A stretch of 64,000 nt of DNA from Ferrovum sp. (GTDB taxonomy: Bacteria; Pseudomonadota; Gammaproteobacteria; Burkholderiales; Ferrovaceae), in NCBI GenBank assembly GCA_019456405.1, contig WJXM01000005.1, positions 1-64,000 on the forward strand, in the 5' to 3' direction. Below are positions 19,853-26,080 of the stretch, in pieces. How positions within the stretch are numbered: position 1 is the stretch's first letter; every line of letters begins with the position of its first letter. Made by a program: the position numbers and the translations under genes. The notes beneath the pieces are model-generated. The model was not told where the DNA came from. It was given only the letters and a program-made list of their open reading frames with translations, and did no database searches.

Positions 19853-20311
19853 CTTGGCTCCCGTGGATTTTTTCTGCAACTTACTGCGGGCTAGGTAAAC
19901 AGCAGGAATTCGCCGTGAACATGGTAGAGTTGGAGCCAGAGAAAAATATGAAGAAATTATCCGATGAAGTCACCAAAGAGCAGTTGGTGGCTGATTTCAT
20001 GGTGGTGCTGGAAACTGTTGCAGTCATCTTGCTTGTCCTCTGGTTACTGGGTATAGTTTCTCCTTATATGCCATGGACTGGTTCATACACATTCTCCTGG
20101 CCGTGGTGATATTGGTACGCATCGTTCAAGGTCGTCGCTCCTGTTGTTTTTTTCTGTAGCACACTGCGGGTCGGGCCTGTGAATTTTTGACCATAAAATA
20201 CTTAGGAATTCACCATGAACATGATAGAGTTGGAATCAGAGGAAAGCATGAAAAAATTATCCGATGAAGTCACCAAAGAGCAATTGATTGCCGATTTTAT
20301 GGTGGTGCTGG
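19707..20311 (+). repeat. Diverged ~300-bp tandem duplication
   Basis: Two head-to-tail copies, about 19707-20011 and 20006-20311, offset by 299-300 bp. Each runs from the second base of the Lmo0937-type start, through the spacer, into codons 1-31 of a DUF883 gene. The copies share long stretches (for example AAACTGTTGCAGTCATCTTG and AAATTATCCGATGAAGTCAC) with scattered differences. The junction lies at TGCTGG, which occurs at both ends of the unit (TGCTAG/TGCTGG), suggesting recombination at microhomology. Confidence 0.85.
19915..20109 (+). pseudogene. Chimera: DUF883 N-terminus fused to Lmo0937-like segment
   Basis: The 64-codon ORF starts (GTG) with 31 residues nearly identical to the start of the DUF883 gene at 20215, then continues directly into LETVAVILLVLWLLGIV of the Lmo0937-type gene. 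After SPYMPW the frame is shifted relative to the parent, and it ends in TGSYTFSWPW. The original Lmo0937 frame resumes as MDWFIHILLAVV... out of frame. It is the predicted junction product of the tandem duplication. It could still yield a short one-helix protein, but most likely is decaying. Confidence 0.75.
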
Positions 20312-20562
20312 CGGACGCTGAGGCGCTGCTGAAAGCTTCTGCCAATCAAGGCGGCGAAAAATTGGCCGAAGTTCGTGCCAAGGCCGAAGAGTCACTCAGA
20401 ATGGTGAAAGCCAAGATGGCCGGGACACAGACCCTCCTGCTTGCCAAAACCAAAACGGCCAGCGATGCGACGGACGCTTATGTTCACGACAATCCTTGGA
20501 GCGCCATCGGAATCTCTGCCGGGGTGGGCCTGTTGATCGGTTTACTCATTGGTCGTCGCTAA
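20215..20562 (+). CDS. DUF883 (YqjD/ElaB-like) membrane-anchored protein
   Basis: A 115-aa protein with a long amphipathic, Ala/Lys/Glu-rich helical N-terminal part and a single C-terminal glycine-rich membrane helix ending LIGLLIGRR, exactly the YqjD/ElaB pattern. E. coli relatives sit in the inner membrane, bind ribosomes and appear in stationary phase. DNPW before the anchor is a family signature. It is the first of a yqjD-yqjE-yqjK-like set and the right end of the tandem duplication. Confidence 0.88.
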   Translation: MNMIELESEESMKKLSDEVTKEQLIADFMVVLADAEALLKASANQGGEKLAEVRAKAEESLRMVKAKMAGTQTLLLAKTKTASDATDAYVHDNPWSAIGISAGVGLLIGLLIGRR

Positions 20563-20574
20563 ACAGGGCGCGTC

Positions 20575-20964
20575 ATGACTGAGAAGACATCCGGCGCACG
20601 CGCAGGGCTGTTCTCTTCACTAAGGGTTCTTGCGACAACGCTGGTTGCAGTTGCACATACGCGTCTGGATTTATTGTCCACAGAGCTGGAGGAGGAGCGA
20701 GAGTATTTTCTGGCACAACTGGTTTTGATCCTGATGGCACTGTTTCTCCTCGGGATTGGAGTGGTTCTGGCAACGATCCTGCTCGTGATTGCTTTCTGGG
20801 ATACGCATCGTCTTCTTGTATTGGGCCTTTTTTCCGGATTTTTTCTGGGGGCTGGCATGATGGCGTGGGGAGCTGCCCGGCGCAAAGCGAGAGTAAAGCC
20901 AAAGCCATTTTCAGCAAGTTTGTCGGAGTTGTTCAAAGACCGACAGCAGATCGAGACCCGTTGA
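20575..20964 (+). CDS. yqjE: YqjE-like phage-holin-family membrane protein
   Basis: A 129-aa protein with an N-terminal amphipathic region containing the conserved RLDLLSTELEEER segment, then two hydrophobic helices and a basic tail. This matches the YqjE/holin superfamily III group that follows yqjD in many proteobacteria. The holin name reflects fold similarity only; there is no prophage here. It starts 12 nt after the DUF883 stop and its stop overlaps the next start (TGATG). Confidence 0.82.
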   Translation: MTEKTSGARAGLFSSLRVLATTLVAVAHTRLDLLSTELEEEREYFLAQLVLILMALFLLGIGVVLATILLVIAFWDTHRLLVLGLFSGFFLGAGMMAWGAARRKARVKPKPFSASLSELFKDRQQIETR

Positions 20965-21236
20965 TGAGTGATAAACTGGCTGGACTGGCAAAACGTCGCG
21001 AACGCCTGGTTGCCCAGGCTACCGTGCAGCGCGAAGTATTGGCGCAAAGCATCAGGCCGTGGCTCATGCCCCTGACGCTGGTCGATCAGGGGCTGTCTGT
21101 TCTGAATTTCGTCAAGAAACATCCTGTTTTGATGATCGGTGGCGTTCTGCTTTCAGTCTATCGGTCCAATCCTCTTGGGAAATATATGAGACAGGGTCTG
21201 GTAACGTGGCTGGCCATCCGTAACCTACTGTGTTAG
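20964..21236 (+). CDS. YqjK-like small protein
   Basis: A 90-aa product from ATG 20964, which overlaps the yqjE stop (TGATG), implying translational coupling. It is basic and helical at the start (KLAGLAKRRERLVAQ), with a central hydrophobic segment (HPVLMIGGVLLSVY). Position and character fit YqjK, the third member of the yqjD-E-K cluster. The longer upstream frame lies in yqjE and was not used. Function unknown. Confidence 0.7.
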   Translation: MSDKLAGLAKRRERLVAQATVQREVLAQSIRPWLMPLTLVDQGLSVLNFVKKHPVLMIGGVLLSVYRSNPLGKYMRQGLVTWLAIRNLLC

Positions 21237-21282
21237 ACCTTGGAAATAGGTGGATTAAGCCGCAGGAGGTGCGATTAACGCC

Positions 21283-21402
21283 ATGTGGTCACCAATCATC
21301 AAAGCGATAGTCCCCAGACTGCATGAATTTTCGCAGTTGCCCAAATGCCCTCACTGTTCCGGCAAAGGCCAAAAAACCATACCATTCAGCCGACACTCAT
21401 GA
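21283..21402 (+). CDS. Possible 39-aa protein with CxxCxGxG motif
   Basis: A short ORF starting MWSPIIKAIVPRLHEF that contains CPHCSGKGQ, a match to one DnaJ-type CxxCxGxG zinc-binding repeat. An AGGAGG lies 13 nt before the ATG, slightly far. The end overlaps the stop of the convergent hypothetical gene. It may be a genuine microprotein or a chance ORF; no family recognised. Confidence 0.3.
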   Translation: MWSPIIKAIVPRLHEFSQLPKCPHCSGKGQKTIPFSRHS

Positions 21403-21829
21403 TCTGATTGAAAACCTGACGCATCAGATTTAGCTCGATCATGGGCATCTTGCGCATTTCACTGATCGGCTTGAACAAGCCGCCGAACGACTCTATCGAT
21501 TGATGAGGTGCATCCAGAGTCGTGAAACGGACAAGGTGTACGCGTATGGGGGTACCGTCACTGACCATCCATGCCTGAAAATGCTCATCAAGGCTCAAGT
21601 GCGCGGGGTTGAGCGAAAATTTTGCAGCCAGTGCATCCAGCACAGCATCGGGATCATAGTGTCCTGCAATGTTGCCAGGTATCGGCATGGGGGATGCGGA
21701 TTCCGGCAGGGGAGTTGGCGCAAGGATGCTGGAGCCGAAGCGGGCAAATACCAAGGCTGCGCTATAGTTGTCAAAGTGACATAGAATCACTCGATTGTGA
21801 TCAAAGATGAGATTGTTCATAGTGTCCAT
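21386..21829 (-). CDS. Conserved hypothetical protein
   Basis: A 147-aa soluble protein with no signal peptide. Its central part (HYDPDAVLDALAAKFSLNPAHLSLDEHF) and its end (MPMIELNLMRQVFNQIMSVG) look like a real folded protein, but I do not recognise a characterised domain. No catalytic motif is evident. It lies 25 bp downstream of the FAA-hydrolase gene on the same strand, so the two may be co-transcribed. Confidence 0.6.
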   Translation of the reverse strand: MDTMNNLIFDHNRVILCHFDNYSAALVFARFGSSILAPTPLPESASPMPIPGNIAGHYDPDAVLDALAAKFSLNPAHLSLDEHFQAWMVSDGTPIRVHLVRFTTLDAPHQSIESFGGLFKPISEMRKMPMIELNLMRQVFNQIMSVG

Positions 21830-21854
21830 ATCATGAATTAAAAATTTGGCGCCA

Positions 21855-22541
21855 CTAACCGATCGTGATGATCAAAGGTTCCAGCCCGGAAACCGTGGCT
21901 TCGATCACGTCACCCTTGATTACCGGGCCGATGCCCGCAGGGGTGCCGGTAAAGATCAGATCGCCCGGGAACAATTCGATCTGATTTGACAACCAGTTGA
22001 CCATCTGGGGGATCTTCAGAATCATGTCGCCGATATCGCCGCTCTGACGAATTTCTCCGTTCACCTTCAGTTCGATCTTTCCACTCGAGAGGGTGCCTGA
22101 ATAGAACTCCGGCGTGATCGCACTACAAGGTGCCGAATGGTCGAATGCCTTGGCCATATCCCAGGGATGACCTTTTTCGCGGGCAGCCCGTTGAAGATCC
22201 CGTTTGGTCATATCCAGACCCACGGCATAGCCGAATATGTAATCATAATTCACCTTGTCGGCGGGAATGTTTTTACCGCCTTTGTGCAAAGCCACCACCA
22301 GTTCCACCTCAGGCTGCAAATCGGCAGTGTTGGACGGATAGGGAAAAATGGAATTATTATGCAAGACAGCGCCTGCGGGTTTCATGAAAAAGAAAGGCTC
22401 ATGGGCGCTCACAGTTCCTCCCATTTCCTGTACATGTGCAGCGTAATTCTGGCCCATGCAGAAAATACGGCGCACCGGAAATGGATTGCTCGACATGGCA
22501 TCCAAAGTGACGATAGAGGTTGGCGGAAAGGCGTAGTTCAT
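21855..22541 (-). CDS. Fumarylacetoacetate hydrolase family protein
   Basis: A 228-aa metal-dependent C-C hydrolase/decarboxylase-type protein. The N-terminal IFCMGQNYAAHVQEMG, the metal-ligand region PEVELVVAL and the C-terminal IFTGTPAGIGPV are hallmarks of the short FAH family (fumarylpyruvate or acylpyruvate hydrolase-like). Substrate cannot be decided; oxaloacetate decarboxylase or acylpyruvase activity is common in this group. The ATG has GAGGGAAG about 9 nt upstream. It diverges from the cytochrome c gene across a 313-bp gap. Confidence 0.88.
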   Translation of the reverse strand: MNYAFPPTSIVTLDAMSSNPFPVRRIFCMGQNYAAHVQEMGGTVSAHEPFFFMKPAGAVLHNNSIFPYPSNTADLQPEVELVVALHKGGKNIPADKVNYDYIFGYAVGLDMTKRDLQRAAREKGHPWDMAKAFDHSAPCSAITPEFYSGTLSSGKIELKVNGEIRQSGDIGDMILKIPQMVNWLSNQIELFPGDLIFTGTPAGIGPVIKGDVIEATVSGLEPLIITIG

Positions 22542-22772
22542 TGATTCTTCCCTCGTAAAACTTGGTTATGGCGCACACGCCAGCAGCGATCTTCATCCTG
22601 TCGCAAAACAGACAGACATAACTTGCGTAGCAAACACCAGCAAGAATAGTGCCAAGCATAAACAGGGCCATTCTCACAAAACCGCGTAATACCTCCCGAG
22701 TTTACGCGATTCCTCCGTTCTGACAATACCGGATCATCCGCATCAGTCACCCGGTTTGTGAACGAATACGCG

Positions 22773-22800
22773 TTGGCCAACCCATGCCATGGTTTATACT
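22773..22800 (+). promoter_or_regulatory. Predicted sigma-70 promoter of the cytochrome c gene
   Basis: TTGGCC (22773-22778) and TATACT (22795-22800) with a 16-nt spacer lie 55 nt upstream of the cytochrome start. The remaining 22542-22772 stretch shows no other clear element. Confidence 0.5.
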
Positions 22801-22854
22801 TGATCCTGCATCCTGCAGGGCGGCCATCGAGTCTGGCCGAGAATTGGAGAAATC

Positions 22855-23397
22855 ATGAAATACATAAAAACAGGGTTGGTTCTGCTGCTGATGTTCATCC
22901 TTGGTTTGGGGTTGTTCATCAACTCAGGCAGATACAATCCTGGAGCTGACAGTCCGCACTGGAAAATCACCTACGCCATCTTTCAAAGTACGCGCGAACG
23001 CTCCGTCGAACACCATGCATCTGAAGTTGTACTACCCGCCAATCTCGATGACGCGCAGTTGATCCTGAAAGGAGCTGGTCAGTATGCTGCAATGTGTACC
23101 CATTGTCATCTTGCTCCCGGAATGAAGAATTCCGAGATACGCCTGGGGCTGTATCCTGAGCCGCCCAATTTGAGCAAAGTCAAAGTGGATCCGCGCGAAG
23201 CGTTCTGGGTCATTAAACACGGCCTTAAAATGACTGCGATGCCAGCCTGGGGAATAGGGCACGACGATGCGACAATCTGGAGCATGGTTGCCTTCCTGCA
23301 GAAACTACCGGGGATGACCTCCGCGCAATACCACGAGATGGTTGCCAAGGCGCCGCCTGACGATGACATGGATTCGATGGATCATGCCACCCCTTGA
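22855..23397 (+). CDS. Membrane-anchored or secreted mono-heme cytochrome c
   Basis: A 180-aa protein with an N-terminal hydrophobic segment (residues 6-23), one heme-binding CTHCH at 81-85 and a likely distal ligand Met129 in TAMPAWG. This is a class I cytochrome c of the cytochrome_CBB3 type. The hydrophobic segment lacks an obvious cleavage site, so it may be an anchor. The C-terminus is acidic and Met/His-bearing (DDDMDSMDHATP). It may shuttle electrons in the periplasm; the partner is unknown. A rhodanese gene follows 105 bp later. Confidence 0.85.
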   Translation: MKYIKTGLVLLLMFILGLGLFINSGRYNPGADSPHWKITYAIFQSTRERSVEHHASEVVLPANLDDAQLILKGAGQYAAMCTHCHLAPGMKNSEIRLGLYPEPPNLSKVKVDPREAFWVIKHGLKMTAMPAWGIGHDDATIWSMVAFLQKLPGMTSAQYHEMVAKAPPDDDMDSMDHATP

Positions 23398-23502
23398 AAT
23401 CAGAAAGGGCATGGACGAGGCCGCGATTATAATGGTGGCGATTAGCGTGTTGAAAATTGTTGAAACAGTACCAGAATCTACCAAATAATTAAAGGAATCA
23501 GC

Positions 23503-23841
23503 ATGGGATTTTTTTCACACTTCATGGCCGCGGTCAGCGACCACAAGACTGGCACCGAACTGCCTGCCGGTGCACGATTGATCGATGTTCGTACCCATTC
23601 GGAGTTCATTTCCGGACATATCGAAGGGGCCATCAATCTTCCACTGGATCGGTTCAATCATGACATTCATCAGGTCATTCCGGATAAAAGTACGCCCGTG
23701 ATCCTGTATTGCCGCTCGGGTGCACGCTCGGGCCATGCCTTGTCCGTCATGCACCAGCTGGGTTACACCCAGGTGTTCAATGGAGGCAGTGTGGGAAGTT
23801 TGGCTTTGCGTGTGAAGAAAGAGATAAAACGAGGAGTTTGA
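23503..23841 (+). CDS. Single-domain rhodanese-like sulfurtransferase
   Basis: A 112-aa single rhodanese domain with the catalytic Cys70 in YCRSGARSG and the CH2A-like motif LIDVRTHSEFISGHIEGAINLP. No signal peptide, so it is probably cytoplasmic. The active loop CRSGARS is the usual form for GlpE/PspE-like proteins. AAAGGA precedes the ATG. Substrate (thiosulfate, persulfide relay) is not defined by context. Confidence 0.88.
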   Translation: MGFFSHFMAAVSDHKTGTELPAGARLIDVRTHSEFISGHIEGAINLPLDRFNHDIHQVIPDKSTPVILYCRSGARSGHALSVMHQLGYTQVFNGGSVGSLALRVKKEIKRGV

Positions 23842-23980
23842 TATCTTGGAACGAACTCAGTGGTGTGCTTCTGCTTTTTCGGATACTGACCATGCGTGCT
23901 AACATCGCATCGACTACGGAGAATCATTCCAGCCATGACAAAACGGAAATTGATCACTCAATCGATGCTCAGGTGGGTGC

Positions 23981-24802
23981 GTGTTGAAGAAAAAAGGGTA
24001 TGTTTGCACGCTCCTGACGGCATTTTTACTCTTGTTGGCGGTTGATATTGCCGGGGGGGGCGAGACGGAAGGGGGTAGGGTGGGGGTTCCCATTCTGTTG
24101 TACCATCGCTTTGGTCCCGTGGTTACGGACTCGATGACGGTCGAAACTTCAGTCATTGCTTCTCAACTCGAATATCTTCGGGTGCAGGGGTACACCGTGA
24201 TTCCCCTGCGCCGTCTGGTTGCATCGCTTGCAGGGAAAGCACCGTCACCGCCCGATCATTCCGTCGTGATCACTGTTGATGATGGTCATGAATCCGTATT
24301 TACCGACCTGTATCCGCTGGTCCGTCGCTACCATATTCCCATTACCTTATTCATCTATCCTTCGGCCATTTCCAACGCCAGTTATGCCTTGACCTGGCAA
24401 CAATTACAGGAAATGAAGGATAGTGGCCTCGTGGACATCCAATCCCATACTTATTGGCATCCTAACTTCAAAAAAGAAAAAAAACGCCTGACTGCGCAGG
24501 AATATGAAAATTTTGTCCACCATCAATTGCTCAAATCCAGGGAAGTATTGCAACAGAAACTGGGGGGAACAGTGGACATGCTGGCTTGGCCCTATGGGAT
24601 TTATAACGATGAGCTGGTCAATGATGCCAGACGGGCGGGTTATATCGCAGGCTTTTCCATGGCAAGACATCCGGTCACCCGCGCCGATCCAATGATGGCC
24701 TTGCCCCGTTATCTGATGATCAACCAGGTCCAGGGCATCGTGTTCGAAAAGTTGCTCGCAGAATCTTCCCGTTTTCGGGAGAAAAGAGAAAATCAGCCGT
24801 GA
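23981..24802 (+). CDS. Secreted polysaccharide deacetylase (NodB domain)
   Basis: A 273-aa exported carbohydrate esterase family 4 protein. The N-terminus is a signal peptide; the catalytic core has the TVDDGHES motif (D100, D101), the metal-binding SHTYWHP (H156, H160) and WPYG. It resembles the N-terminal deacetylase part of PgaB. Likely substrates are acetylated surface polysaccharide or peptidoglycan-derived glycans in the periplasm. Start is GTG 23981 (TTG 23984 equally possible). A run of eight G sits in codons 25-27. The stop overlaps the next start (GTGA), so the three genes to 28435 form an operon. Confidence 0.85.
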   Translation: MLKKKGYVCTLLTAFLLLLAVDIAGGGETEGGRVGVPILLYHRFGPVVTDSMTVETSVIASQLEYLRVQGYTVIPLRRLVASLAGKAPSPPDHSVVITVDDGHESVFTDLYPLVRRYHIPITLFIYPSAISNASYALTWQQLQEMKDSGLVDIQSHTYWHPNFKKEKKRLTAQEYENFVHHQLLKSREVLQQKLGGTVDMLAWPYGIYNDELVNDARRAGYIAGFSMARHPVTRADPMMALPRYLMINQVQGIVFEKLLAESSRFREKRENQP

Positions 24803-26079
24803 AGAATCTCAAACTCCGTGTTTCCCTTCTGTTCCTCCTATGGAGTGCGCTGGGCCCGGTACCCGCCTTTGCAGCCTCCTATGTGGGCACGGTACTCGAT
24901 GCCGACACTCGGAAACCCATCGAAAATGCCTTCGTTACGCTTGGCTTCACCGTCGCACGAACCGATCCGGACGGAAAATTTACCATCGATGGCAATGGCG
25001 AGCAATTGGGCATTCGGGCCTATGGGCATGCTCGGCGCGAGGTCCCCTTGAACAACCTCGATCATGGGATTACCCTGAGTCCTTTCATTCCCAAGGCCAT
25101 TTACCTCTCGTTCTATGGGATCGGAGACAAAGCATTGCGCGAATCTGCGCTCGGAGTGATCCAGCGTACGGAAGTAAACGCGCTGGTGATCGATCTCAAA
25201 GGAGACCGGGGGGGAGTCTCCTTCAAAAGCGCAACCCCTCTGGCGACACAAATCGGTGCACGAAAAATCACGACCATCAAGGATATCCAGGCACTGGTGA
25301 GTGAATTGCACGCCAAGGGCATTTATACCATCGGGAGAATCGTGGTGTTCAAGGATGATCCGCTGGCCACTGCACGACCCGATCTGGCACTCAGAACGGC
25401 AGACGGGGCCGTCTGGAAAGACCGGGAGGGGTTGTCATGGCCTGACCCATTCAACAAAATGGTATGGCGCTATAATATCGATCTGGCGGAGGAGGCGGCG
25501 CGCGCCGGATTCGATGAAATTCAATTTGACTATGTTCGCCTCCCGGATTCCAAGGAACCGGTCTATCCTGCGCCAAACACGGAAAAGAACCGGGTCGAGA
25601 CCATTTCCGGTTTTCTTGCCGAGGCGAGAAAAAGACTCGTTCCCTACAATGTTTTTCTTGCGGCGGATATTTTCGGGTATGTGGCATGGAATACCGACGA
25701 TACCCATATTGGCCAGAAGTTGCAAAACCTTGCTGAAGTTCTGGACTATCTGTCGTTCATGCTCTACCCCTCCGGATTTAAGTTCGGAATTCCGGGCTAC
25801 CTCGATCCCGTCCAGCATCCCCGTGAAATTGTCTTGCTTTCTCTGGAGAAAGCACAACAGCGCAGCAAATTGCCAGCCATTCGCTTTCGGCCCTGGCTTC
25901 AGGCATTCCGGGACTATGCTTTTGACCGAAGGTTGTTCCAGACGCCCCAAATACGGGCACAAATCGAAGCTGCCAACTATTTCGGCAGCGATGGATGGAT
26001 GTTGTGGAACCCGCACAACCTCTATGGCGATGGCCTCCAGAACAAGCCAACCCATGGACCCAACGTGTTTACTCCATAG
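24799..26079 (+). CDS. DUF4015 glycoside-hydrolase-like secreted protein
   Basis: A 426-aa exported protein: signal peptide ending AFA-A near residue 25, a small beta-sandwich of the carboxypeptidase-regulatory type (~28-90), then the PF13200-type TIM-barrel domain (~95-400) with VNALVIDLKGDRGGV, IGRIVVFKD, FDEIQFDYVRLP and SFMLYPSGF. The family is predicted to act on glycans but the reaction is not established. It overlaps the deacetylase by 4 bp, and its TAG is followed after one base by the start of the NamZ fusion. This implies a coupled envelope-glycan operon. Confidence 0.85.
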   Translation: MKNLKLRVSLLFLLWSALGPVPAFAASYVGTVLDADTRKPIENAFVTLGFTVARTDPDGKFTIDGNGEQLGIRAYGHARREVPLNNLDHGITLSPFIPKAIYLSFYGIGDKALRESALGVIQRTEVNALVIDLKGDRGGVSFKSATPLATQIGARKITTIKDIQALVSELHAKGIYTIGRIVVFKDDPLATARPDLALRTADGAVWKDREGLSWPDPFNKMVWRYNIDLAEEAARAGFDEIQFDYVRLPDSKEPVYPAPNTEKNRVETISGFLAEARKRLVPYNVFLAADIFGYVAWNTDDTHIGQKLQNLAEVLDYLSFMLYPSGFKFGIPGYLDPVQHPREIVLLSLEKAQQRSKLPAIRFRPWLQAFRDYAFDRRLFQTPQIRAQIEAANYFGSDGWMLWNPHNLYGDGLQNKPTHGPNVFTP

Positions 26080-26080
26080 G

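Noticed and set aside
20575..20964. Prophage remnant suggested by a holin-family match
   Set aside because: YqjE-like proteins are chromosomal stress genes beside yqjD; no other phage gene is present.
25301..26080. In-frame upstream extension giving a 1044-aa ORF before the NamZ fusion
   Set aside because: It lies wholly within the DUF4015 gene in another frame, has no family resemblance, and a clean signal peptide starts at ATG 26081.
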